A DNA stretch of 9,474 nucleotides from Schlesneria sp. GTDB taxonomy: Bacteria > Planctomycetota > Planctomycetia > Planctomycetales > Planctomycetaceae. The notes beneath the pieces were generated by a model, which did no database searches, was not told the DNA's origin, and saw nothing but the letters and a program-made list of their open reading frames with translations. The translations under genes were made by a program, and so were the position numbers. The stretch covers positions 1 through 9,474 of the forward strand of contig JANXOO010001137.1 of NCBI GenBank assembly GCA_025353525.1, in the 5' to 3' direction. Positions 1 through 6,083 of the stretch are shown here, piece after piece. Position 1 is the first letter of the stretch; the number at the start of each line of letters is the position of its first letter.

Positions 1-29
1 GTCCGAGGGCTTACGCCGCTCGGCTCGCC
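1..29. repeat. Partial REP-like palindromic intergenic repeat at the window edge
   Basis: CCGAG at 3-7 pairs with CTCGG at 19-23, GGC at 8-10 pairs with GCC at 15-17, the loop is TTAC and G18 is bulged. The flank CGGCTCGCC (21-29) recurs exactly at 6053-6061, next to another small hairpin. From memory, GC-rich hairpins of this style with a TTACGCC core are scattered between genes in planctomycete genomes, so I read this as the edge of a multicopy intergenic repeat. It could also act as a hairpin downstream of nnrE, but no T run follows it directly. Confidence 0.45.
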
Positions 30-136
30 AGGATTCTCGTTCTACGCTGTTTTTCAAGCTAAAAATGCATCACAGCGTTGACCGCCGGGACGGGCATCAC
101 TCAGCGTCGGTGTGTGAATCATTTCCGGGGATTCAA

Positions 137-919
137 TCACGGCGCAAAATCAGCCCCTGCAATTTCTGATAACAGCTTCCGCGGAACGCCGATATCCGCG
201 ACATGGACCTGTCCGGTCCATGCCGAAGCGCCCGGCAGATCGAATCCCGCCTTGCGAGCCACAAACGTGACCGTATGATCCGCCCGAATACACACGTCGT
301 CCCGAAGCACGTTTTCAGCCTGCAATTGTGCGTCATCTGCTAAACGCTGATCACTGAGTGGCCGTCCGGTATCGCAATCGAGGCCCGAAGGCACATCGAC
401 TGCAAACACCTTTGCGCCGGACGCGTTGATTGCCTTGACGGCCGACACAAACGGTTCACGGGGCGCCCCTTGCGATCCGGTACCCAGCAATGCATCCACG
501 ATCCAGCCAGCCTTCTCCAATTCTGTGTTCCAATCGAGGGGAGGAAATGCGATCGGTGTTTGAGCACGTTGAAGAATCTGAAAATTGGCCGCCGCATCAC
601 CGGTCAGGGAATCTGGCGATACGCACAAGAGGACTCGTACGTCGACGCCCGCCTTCTCAAGATGCCGTGCGATCACAAATCCGTCACCCCCGTTATTTCC
701 CTTGCCACAGCAAACGACGACGCGACCGCTGATCCCGATCAACTGCAACAATTCGGCTGCGTTTCGCCCGGCATTCTCCATCAGCACGAGTCCCGTCATG
801 CCGTAGTCTTCCATGGCCCGCCGATCGACATCGCGAACCTGCGCACGCGTTAACGCACGCGGCACGATTGTCCGATGACCGGTTCGATGAGCGTCGATTA
901 CGGAAGTGACTTCGTTCAC
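137..919 (-). CDS. nnrE: NAD(P)H-hydrate epimerase (YjeF N-terminal domain, stand-alone)
   Basis: A cytosolic metabolite-repair enzyme that interconverts R- and S-NAD(P)HX so that the ADP/ATP-dependent dehydratase can restore NAD(P)H. The 260-residue protein shows the family hallmarks in order: a leading helix with MENAGRNAA (47-55), the nucleotide-binding loop GKGNNGGDG (72-80), DALLGTG (142-148), the DVPSGLD segment (175-181) followed by CDTG, and HTVTF (215-219). Many bacteria fuse this domain to a C-terminal dehydratase of about 500 residues in total. Here the protein stops after the epimerase domain, so the dehydratase must be encoded elsewhere or be absent. The start is GTG at 919, supported by GGAG at 925-928 (minus strand) with a 5-nt spacer. 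It lies 153 bp downstream of queG on the same strand, but a palindromic repeat between them may separate or attenuate transcription. The assignment is secure. Confidence 0.94.
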   Translation of the reverse strand: MNEVTSVIDAHRTGHRTIVPRALTRAQVRDVDRRAMEDYGMTGLVLMENAGRNAAELLQLIGISGRVVVCCGKGNNGGDGFVIARHLEKAGVDVRVLLCVSPDSLTGDAAANFQILQRAQTPIAFPPLDWNTELEKAGWIVDALLGTGSQGAPREPFVSAVKAINASGAKVFAVDVPSGLDCDTGRPLSDQRLADDAQLQAENVLRDDVCIRADHTVTFVARKAGFDLPGASAWTGQVHVADIGVPRKLLSEIAGADFAP

Positions 920-955
920 AATAACTCCATTTCGCCATTGCCCTCACAACGGTTT

Positions 956-1011
956 GAAAAACGGGGACGGGCACCAGGAAGACCCCCGGCGCGCCGGGGT
1001 CACCATTTTTC
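956..1011. repeat. Imperfect inverted repeat between queG and nnrE (REP-like or bidirectional terminator)
   Basis: The outer arms are GAAAAACGGGGAC (956-968) and the complement of GTCACCATTTTTC (999-1011), matching at 11 of 13 positions. Nested inside is a GC hairpin: CCCCGG (984-989) pairs with CCGGGG (994-999) around a CGCG loop. Each end leaves a T-rich tail on one strand, so it has the shape of a bidirectional Rho-independent terminator. It may end or reduce queG transcription before nnrE. The outer GAAAAACGGGGAC-type arm is one I associate, from memory, with multicopy intergenic repeats in planctomycetes. Confidence 0.55.
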
Positions 1012-1072
1012 AGCCGATATATTTTTCACCGGTAGTCACCTCAAGGGAACTCTGTGGTCGAGCCGAATCGGA

Positions 1073-2173
1073 TCAGGGGAACAGGCTGTCGAGTTTCTTC
1101 AAGGCCCATTCGACCGCTTCCCTGACGATGGGTGACGGGTCATTCGAGTGGTGTTTCAGGATCGGTCGCATCGATTGATCGCCGGAATTGCCGATCACAA
1201 TCGCCGCGTTGCGACGCAGACCGTCGCGACCCGGTCGTCCGAGCGGCGAATGGCGAAACCGATCGTTGAATTCCGATTCCCCAAGGTTCAGGATGTCGCC
1301 CGCATTTGTCGGATTAAGTTCGGCAAGCGGTCGAAATGCGGGTTCCGATGTCACCGGGGCCTTGCGGTTCCAGGGACAAACGTCCTGGCACAGATCACAA
1401 CCGAAAAGCCAGTTCCCCATCCCGTCTCGCAATTCGGACGGGATCGGATTGCGCAGCTCGATCGTCAAATACGAGATACACCGCCTGGCATCAAGAACAT
1501 AAGGAGCGGGGAAGGCGTCGGTCGGACAGACATCCAGACACCGCGTACAAGTCCCGCAGTGCGAGGTCTCGTGCGGTGAATCGGGTTCGAGTTCAAGATC
1601 CGTCAGCAATCCGGCCAGCAGCAGCCAGCTTCCGGCCCGCTTGTTGATCAGCATCGTATTTTTTCCGAACCAGCCGAGTCCCGCGAGTTTCGCGAAATCG
1701 CGTTCCAGCAACGGTGCCGTATCGACGACACCTCGCGTTCGGCAACCCGGTCGTAACTCATGCAGAGTGTCCGCAAGCTGCTTTAATTTCGCTCGCAACA
1801 GGTCATGGTAATCAGCGGACCCACGCGCATACCGAGCGACCATTGCCGAGTGACCTGATTCCGGTTGAGCTCCGTTTGCCGCGCAGGCATCGTCCGTATT
1901 GTAGTTGATCGCAAGCATCACAACGCTGCGGACGCCGGACATGACGTGTTCGGGGTGTTCGTAGGCGGTTGATCGGCGAGACATATAATTCATTTCGCCC
2001 GCGAATCCGCGTTCGAGCCATTCAACCAGGCGATTAAAACCGGTTGGGGAAACGGCAGGAGCGATTCCAACCAGATCGAATCCCGCATTGCGCGCCGCAG
2101 CCTTCACGCGATCAGTCAGCGATATACCGTCGACTGCGAGTGATCTGGAATCGCCAATCGGATTTGCGGTCAC
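1073..2173 (-). CDS. queG: Epoxyqueuosine reductase QueG
   Basis: A cobalamin- and iron-sulfur-dependent enzyme that reduces epoxyqueuosine to queuosine in tRNA, the last step of queuosine synthesis, in the cytosol. The 366-residue length is typical. Motifs in order: GEMNYM (59-64), the RYARGSADYHDLL segment (114-126), DTAPLLERDFA (151-161, including the likely catalytic Asp151), GWFGKNTML (167-175), the first 4Fe-4S set CGTCTRCLDVCP (C206, C209, C212, C216), RCISYLTIE (231-239) with C232, and the second set GCDLCQDVCPWN (C259, C262, C266). The C-terminus (about 318-362) has helices like the HEAT-repeat tail used for tRNA binding. The start is GTG at 2173, with an AGGGA (2184-2188, minus strand) about 10 nt upstream. 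That is a weak site, so the start is less certain than the function. nnrE follows on the same strand. Confidence 0.97.
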   Translation of the reverse strand: MTANPIGDSRSLAVDGISLTDRVKAAARNAGFDLVGIAPAVSPTGFNRLVEWLERGFAGEMNYMSRRSTAYEHPEHVMSGVRSVVMLAINYNTDDACAANGAQPESGHSAMVARYARGSADYHDLLRAKLKQLADTLHELRPGCRTRGVVDTAPLLERDFAKLAGLGWFGKNTMLINKRAGSWLLLAGLLTDLELEPDSPHETSHCGTCTRCLDVCPTDAFPAPYVLDARRCISYLTIELRNPIPSELRDGMGNWLFGCDLCQDVCPWNRKAPVTSEPAFRPLAELNPTNAGDILNLGESEFNDRFRHSPLGRPGRDGLRRNAAIVIGNSGDQSMRPILKHHSNDPSPIVREAVEWALKKLDSLFP

Positions 2174-2522
2174 GTTCGAAATATCCCTAAAAACTTTCGC
2201 CCCATGAAATTCTCAAGTCAAACCAGGATCCGGCGTGCCCATGATTCCGTCAGGCAATCGGCGCAGTTCACTGAGTCGCCGTTCGAGCCCTGGAAAAATC
2301 CGTGTGCACCGAAGTTTACAGGACATGAACCGGGAAAGGGGAACTATAGCGAAGCGCACCGTACGATCGCGAGATGTCCCGCATATCGCAGGCATCCTGG
2401 AAGGGGCATTGGCGGAAATTCGAGTTGTTGGGCCATTGGCCCGTAGCGACATTTGTTTGATCAAAAACCAGGGTCGAGTGGCCCTGAGTACTTGAGTTGA
2501 TGGCCTCGTTGGGCTGAAAGAC

Positions 2523-2553
2523 CGTGTCGATTGCCAGACCAACGTTCGACACG
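2523..2553. repeat. Inverted repeat CGTGTCGA / TCGACACG
   Basis: Perfect 8-bp arms at 2523-2530 and 2546-2553 are separated by 15 nt. It could be an operator-type dyad or a hairpin. It lies about 350 bp upstream of queG and more than 500 bp upstream of the rightward gene, so it is not tied to a promoter I can see. Confidence 0.4.
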
Positions 2554-2605
2554 TCTTTGAATGCTCAAAACCAGGTGGCTCGTTAAAACGCATGGACATT
2601 TTGTG

Positions 2606-2633
2606 AAAAAGTCATCGGCAGATTCTGCCGATG
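2606..2633 (-). terminator. Leftward Rho-independent terminator-like hairpin
   Basis: CATCGGCAG (2613-2621) and CTGCCGATG (2625-2633) form a perfect 9-bp stem with a 3-nt loop. On the minus strand the stem is followed after two bases by five T (complement of A at 2606-2610). That is a standard intrinsic terminator for transcription running leftward. No confident leftward gene lies to its right; it may serve an unannotated transcript from about 2700-2960 or insulate the queG promoter from read-through. Confidence 0.6.
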
Positions 2634-3060
2634 TTGGCAGGTGCTGGCGTTTCGCTTTTTATGCTGCTCGCCTTACGGGGGCTGGCCGTTTGCCCGATCA
2701 GGTTACGCAACTTTCCCAGTCCGCATGATCGTTCGCGTTTGTGGTCTGATTACCGGTGCCGTTCCGCCGATCGTTGCGAGCGTCCAGGTTTCCGTAACCG
2801 GCGGGATTTGCAGATGCGGAATCGATTTTGGCAGAACTTCTGTTTGCCAGTACATGACACTCAATCCCGCATGTTGACTTGGCGGTAGAATTGCCGCAAC
2901 GAATGGGAAACGCCGAATGGAATCGGGATCGAACTTTTGTGGTTCGATGATTGTCCACATTCACTATGAATTCGGGATGCATGGAGGCTCCCATGACTTA
3001 ACGTGCCAGGATGGCGCGGCCGACCGGTTTCGTTACCCAACCCGTGGAGACGAGGTGGCC

Positions 3061-4761
3061 ATGCTTAGCCCATTCAAGTATGCCGTTTGTGTTTTTCTGT
3101 TACTCAGTCAAAACTCGTTGCGCGCCGCTGACGAACCAGTCAACGAAGAACAACGACGAACGGCGGCTGTCGCGCTGAATTACAGTCGCGCCGCCCTGCA
3201 TCGCATTCGCCGGAACCCGTCCGTGCGCGTTCTGGTCGAAGAACAGGAAAAGATCCTCAATCATCTCGATCTGAACGGGATCGCTGACGAAGAAGTCATG
3301 AAACTGTATTCGTCATTGCTCGACGAAATTTCGCAGGTTCAAATTGCCGAGCGCGAACGAGTGGTGCTCAGGGAACGCTACGCCCGAACCTTCCAGCGCG
3401 ATCTGGGGATCAATACGTTCGAGATCGCGGCTCAGGTTGCCACTGCGCAGTACGTTTCGGCTGTGCGGACGGGTGCAAACAGCTGGTGGGACCACCGCAA
3501 TCAGTCGGCCAGTCACGAACTCGATATCTGGCAGGTCGACAAGAAGCTGATGACGAGCGTCGTGGAAAAGTCGAGTCAATTTCTGGATGTCTCGTGGAAG
3601 ATGGCCCGGTCCAAAAAGATTCCGGATCGCTGGCTGGTTCGCAGTGACGACCTGGACAAGCTGGAGGCGGCTCAACGCGAATCGGACGCGGGGGTTCGTT
3701 TGCGGGTCCTGAAGCGGATGGAAGGCTTCATGGAATGCTATCCACCGTACTGGTACTACGTCGCTCGTACGCAGCAATCGATGGGACAGCTCTTCGCCGC
3801 CAATGCGACTTACGAAAAGCTGGTCGCGATCGGCAACGGGCACTTCCGCAAGGACGAAATGCTGGCGGCGGGACTGGCCAATCGTTCGATCATTCAGGCG
3901 TTCCTCAGTCAACCTGCCGCTCCTGAAACGGCGCGTCGGGCGATGGGGTTTTCGTCGGATGCGTGGGAGGCGAACCTGGTGTGTGCGAGCGTTCTGCAGC
4001 GATTCGGAAAATACGACGATGCCGAAGATGCGATTTTGAGGAACCTGGATGTCAATCTCGAACGTCCACAAAGCCGCGTCGCGCTGCTCGGGTTGTACTA
4101 TTCGTCCGACAACAAGACCAAACTGGCCGCACAACTTCAGGACCCCGACTGGATCAGGGATATCCCCGCCCGCCAACTCCTTTTGTGCGCCGCGAAACTC
4201 GGGCAACGCGATGTTCCGCAAACGGTCCTGGATCATCTGACATCCTCGTTACAGGGAACACCGCGACTGAACCTCGGTCGCGACGACTTCGTGATCTCGG
4301 TTGGCCCGACATGGCAGCTTCAGAATGCTGCCGTCACGCTCCATTGGGGGGATCGATCATTTTCGAATCCCCGCGAGACTACGGGTCGCGATTCTGTATT
4401 GCTCAGTTTTGACGGCATCGCGGAATTCGGCAACCCCTTGGCCTTTCATCGCAGCCAGAACGACTTCGCGGTGACGATCAAATACCCGGATTCAGCCCCT
4501 TTGAAGCTGGTCTTGAAATCGAAAGACGATTCAGCAAAGTCGCACGATCTTTCCAGTCTTCCGATCATCAGTCGAAATCATCCTGTCTATCGTGTGACAA
4601 CGCTGGAACAGAGTGATTTCAAACTGTCACTGCGGCAACTGGCATCAGCATCCGATGTGAACGAACGATTATTGCCGGTCTCACGCACGACCGCCAGGCC
4701 TCCGTACGACACCAACGAAGATCCGGGCAACGACGACGTTCCGCTGGTTGAACCACGGTAG
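3061..4761 (+). CDS. Exported protein with TPR-like helical region and beta-rich C-terminus, function unknown
   Basis: I do not recognise a named family. From ATG 3061 the product is 566 residues. The start is favoured over an in-frame ATG at 2917 because it is preceded by GGAG (3046-3049) and GAGG (3052-3055), and because it gives a signal peptide: a short basic start, the hydrophobic run YAVCVFLLL, and a likely cleavage near residues 22-23 (RAA/DEP). The upstream 48 codons lack protein character. The mature part is alpha-helical and charged, with a Trp-rich stretch (NSWWDHRN, then SWKMARSKKIPDRWLVR) and at least two TPR-like helical pairs, one around YYVARTQQSMGQLFAANATY and one around ANLVCASVLQRFGKYDDAED. 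The last 150 or so residues switch to short beta-type segments and end in an acidic, proline-rich tail. It probably sits in the periplasm or cell envelope as a scaffold or binding protein. It ends 292 bp before the phage-like module and belongs, by composition, with the chromosome. Confidence 0.85.
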   Translation: MLSPFKYAVCVFLLLSQNSLRAADEPVNEEQRRTAAVALNYSRAALHRIRRNPSVRVLVEEQEKILNHLDLNGIADEEVMKLYSSLLDEISQVQIAERERVVLRERYARTFQRDLGINTFEIAAQVATAQYVSAVRTGANSWWDHRNQSASHELDIWQVDKKLMTSVVEKSSQFLDVSWKMARSKKIPDRWLVRSDDLDKLEAAQRESDAGVRLRVLKRMEGFMECYPPYWYYVARTQQSMGQLFAANATYEKLVAIGNGHFRKDEMLAAGLANRSIIQAFLSQPAAPETARRAMGFSSDAWEANLVCASVLQRFGKYDDAEDAILRNLDVNLERPQSRVALLGLYYSSDNKTKLAAQLQDPDWIRDIPARQLLLCAAKLGQRDVPQTVLDHLTSSLQGTPRLNLGRDDFVISVGPTWQLQNAAVTLHWGDRSFSNPRETTGRDSVLLSFDGIAEFGNPLAFHRSQNDFAVTIKYPDSAPLKLVLKSKDDSAKSHDLSSLPIISRNHPVYRVTTLEQSDFKLSLRQLASASDVNERLLPVSRTTARPPYDTNEDPGNDDVPLVEPR

Positions 4762-4871
4762 GCCACTTTCGTTAAGAATGGCGTCGCGACTGATGAGACG
4801 ACCGGGATACATGCGACTTAGAGGACTAATGCGACAAATTGTTAAAACGTCATTTACAAAATTATTTTAAA

Positions 4872-4918
4872 ATGTTTTCAATTACAGACCGTTTGCACTT
4901 GACGCTATTGAAAAACAT
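4872..4918. promoter_or_regulatory. Operator-like inverted repeat overlapping the module promoter
   Basis: ATGTTTTCAAT (4872-4882) and ATTGAAAAACAT (4907-4918) are inverted copies differing by one extra A/T pair. The arm centres are about 35 bp apart, and the right arm lies inside the spacer between the -35 and -10 elements. Such a layout suits a repressor that binds both arms or bridges them. The sequence is AT-rich, which raises the chance of a fortuitous match. No repressor gene is visible in the window. Confidence 0.4.
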
Positions 4919-4926
4919 GGCATAAT
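4899..4926 (+). promoter_or_regulatory. Sigma70-type promoter of the phage-like module
   Basis: TTGACG (-35, 4899-4904) and CATAAT (-10, 4921-4926) are separated by 16 bp; each hexamer matches the consensus at five of six positions. The block upstream (about 4835-4885) is very AT-rich in an otherwise GC-rich region and could act as an UP element. Transcription would begin near 4932-4934 and run into the leader hairpin and then the gene at 5054. Confidence 0.65.
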
Positions 4927-4932
4927 AACCGC

Positions 4933-5053
4933 CGTTGCCACTCCGGTCATCAAGGTTTCCCAAAACCCGCTGGAGGGCTGACCACCGTTCTCGCTTCGAT
5001 TGCGTGGACGATGGTCAGCCTTCTGCGGGTTTTTTCGTTTTTGGGAGTTGGAC
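4933..5053 (+). promoter_or_regulatory. Structured 5' leader able to sequester the first ribosome-binding site
   Basis: The leader from the predicted start site to the first codon is about 120 nt and mostly folded into one long hairpin. TCCCAAAA (4958-4965) is perfectly complementary to TTTTGGGA (5039-5046), which includes most of the Shine-Dalgarno GGGAG (5043-5047). It is also complementary, through AAAA, to the T run directly after the stem, so the same bases can either close the terminator or mask the ribosome site. This suggests combined control of termination and translation, or production of a roughly 100-nt small RNA with occasional read-through. I see no known riboswitch class and no leader peptide with a run of regulatory codons. 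Confidence 0.45.
4962..5035 (+). terminator. Long-stem intrinsic terminator or attenuator in the leader
   Basis: The left arm (4962-4988) and right arm (5008-5033) pair almost end to end. AAAACCCGC pairs with GCGGGTTTT; a section with two G-U pairs and one bulged T follows; then GGCTGACCA (4976-4984) pairs perfectly with TGGTCAGCC (5012-5020); after one mismatch, CGT pairs with ACG. The loop is 19 nt (4989-5007). Six T (5030-5035) follow GCGGG, giving an intrinsic terminator on the plus strand. It lies downstream of the promoter and upstream of the first gene, so it would terminate the module's own transcript unless relieved. Confidence 0.7.
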
Positions 5054-5542
5054 ATGATGCGAATGAGGTTGGTTTTCGGTTTGTTTGGTGCGGCGGTGCT
5101 CTGCGGATTCGCGTTCGCCGCGATTTCGGATGCGACGGTCGTGCCGATGGTTGCCAAAGGGGTCGGGCCCGACGGGGTCCAGATCACCACGTCGGGCTGG
5201 TTGGCTCTGTTGATGTCGGGACTCGGGACGGGCGGATTCACACTCGCCGGAATCGTCGCGGCGATCGCGAGCCGGTTCGGGATCAGGTTGTCGGGTAATT
5301 CGTCCGATGCGTTGATCTCTGAAATCGTCGAATTGTCGGCTTCGTTTGCCGCCTTGATGGCGGACAAGTCGAATCGGGCTGCCCAGCGCCGCTTCTTTTT
5401 TGCTCTCGTGGATGCCGCCAACTGGATTCAGGGCTGCCAGACATCGCACGAAGCAGGCGTCGTCGTGATCAAGTACAGCGGCTATGCCCTTCCCGTCGCT
5501 GGCGGCGACAAAACTGGCGGTGACAAAGGAGCGAAGTCGTGA
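5054..5542 (+). CDS. Small two-helix membrane protein, first gene of the phage-like module
   Basis: A 162-residue protein of unknown family. A basic start is followed by a hydrophobic helix (about 6-24, ending AFAA) that is either a signal peptide or a first transmembrane segment. A second hydrophobic segment spans about 47-73 (GWLALLM to IVAAIAS). A cytosolic or periplasmic helical region (84-128) and a Gly/Lys-rich tail (GGDKTGGDK) follow. ATG 5054 is chosen because GGGAG (5043-5047) precedes it by 6 nt and because upstream in-frame codons are part of the leader hairpin. The two-helix layout and its place beside a lipoprotein gene recall phage holin and spanin modules, but no diagnostic motif is present. 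The stop overlaps the next start (GTGA), implying translational coupling. Confidence 0.8.
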   Translation: MMRMRLVFGLFGAAVLCGFAFAAISDATVVPMVAKGVGPDGVQITTSGWLALLMSGLGTGGFTLAGIVAAIASRFGIRLSGNSSDALISEIVELSASFAALMADKSNRAAQRRFFFALVDAANWIQGCQTSHEAGVVVIKYSGYALPVAGGDKTGGDKGAKS

Positions 5543-5949
5543 CTGCAACACTTCGAAGACTTCACGGCACAGATTCTCGTCGCACAGTGGAACATGGTGC
5601 CACGTCGGGTTTAATGCTGGTGGCACTTTGTTCGGTGCTGGTTCCTCTCGCCAGCGGATGTTCGTTCACCGTTTCATCTGCGACCGGTGGCGGTGAGAAG
5701 AGTCCCGGACCGAATGTCGTCGTCGAACGAGCGAAAGCACGCGACATCTGGCTGGCGCTGGCGCATGCCGCCGAGGCGAAAACGATCGACTCGACTTCAA
5801 GGTTGGCTCAATTCGTCGTCGTATTGGCCAGAAATGGCGATTTGTCCGGCTCCGATGTCCACGTGTTCGATGCGGCGTTTCCGTCGATCGCGAAGAACGA
5901 TCGTCCGCTGACGGATGACGATCTGAAGCGGCTGCGAACATTGAAATGA
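5539..5949 (+). CDS. Putative lipoprotein, translationally coupled
   Basis: A 136-residue protein. The start is GTG at 5539, inside the stop of the previous gene (GTGA) and preceded by AAAGGAG (5525-5531) with a 7-nt spacer, so the start is well supported. After an unusually long basic, hydrophilic N-terminus, a hydrophobic run (about 25-38) ends in LASGC (37-41), an imperfect lipobox with Ala instead of Leu at -3. Lipidation would be on Cys41. A Ser/Gly/Pro-rich linker (43-59) leads to a small helical domain ending TDDDLKRLRTLK. It is probably anchored in a membrane facing the periplasm. In a phage module it could be a spanin-like or other envelope component, but nothing in the sequence proves that. 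Confidence 0.75.
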   Translation: MTATLRRLHGTDSRRTVEHGATSGLMLVALCSVLVPLASGCSFTVSSATGGGEKSPGPNVVVERAKARDIWLALAHAAEAKTIDSTSRLAQFVVVLARNGDLSGSDVHVFDAAFPSIAKNDRPLTDDDLKRLRTLK

Positions 5950-6083
5950 CGGGCATGCACTGCGCGTGATCCCGCTCTACGGAATTCTCGTCAGAAAACG
6001 GAACTCAGAAATCCGGTTTTTGACTTCTGACAACGGAACGTTGCGAGCACTTCGGCTCGCCCGACACTTTTGGAGGCTGCATC
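5950..6083. repeat. Short intergenic gap with two stem-loops and a direct repeat
   Basis: GTCAGAA (5990-5996) pairs with TTCTGAC (6025-6031), flanking a region with further complementarity (AACGGA against TCCGGTT). The octamer AACGGAAC occurs at 5997-6004 and again at 6032-6039. A second hairpin, GCGAGC (6043-6048) with GCTCGC (6055-6060), follows, and its right side shares CGGCTCGCC with the repeat at 21-29. None carries a clear T run. They may be intergenic repeats or mRNA-processing structures that uncouple the next gene. Confidence 0.4.

Larger units (their letters stand above)
2174..3060. other. Long intergenic region without a confident gene
   Basis: About 890 bp separate the divergent queG and the exported TPR-like protein gene. 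The short open frames here, on both strands, lack good ribosome-binding sites and recognisable motifs. The best is a leftward 85-codon frame at 2703-2960 with a fairly natural composition but only about half G/C at third positions and no Shine-Dalgarno. A perfect hairpin at 2613-2633 and an inverted repeat at 2523-2553 are listed separately. I saw no tRNA or transposase remnant. The segment presumably holds the promoters of both flanking genes, but I could not place either convincingly. Confidence 0.6.

Noticed and set aside
2703..2960. Leftward 85-codon open frame with fairly natural amino-acid composition
   Set aside because: No Shine-Dalgarno, third-position GC only about half, no recognisable motif, and overlapping open frames on both strands. 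Kept only as a possible source for the terminator at 2606-2633.
2917..3060. Upstream extension of the TPR-like gene to ATG 2917
   Set aside because: The 48 extra residues lack protein character and would bury the signal peptide. ATG 3061 has a good ribosome-binding site.
3313..4236. Leftward 307-codon open frame antisense to the exported TPR-like gene
   Set aside because: It lies wholly antisense to a well-supported gene with a signal peptide and ribosome site. Its Arg/Pro/Gln-rich composition is typical of an antisense shadow in GC-rich DNA.
5000..5053. Upstream in-frame ATG for the small membrane protein
   Set aside because: The extra codons fall in the loop, right arm and T run of the leader hairpin. 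ATG 5054 has GGGAG at correct spacing and restores the N-terminal hydrophobic helix.
4882..5421. Leftward 179-codon open frame across the leader and first module gene
   Set aside because: It reads through the promoter and terminator hairpin and is antisense to a gene with a clear Shine-Dalgarno. The Asn/Ala/Pro-rich composition is that of a shadow.
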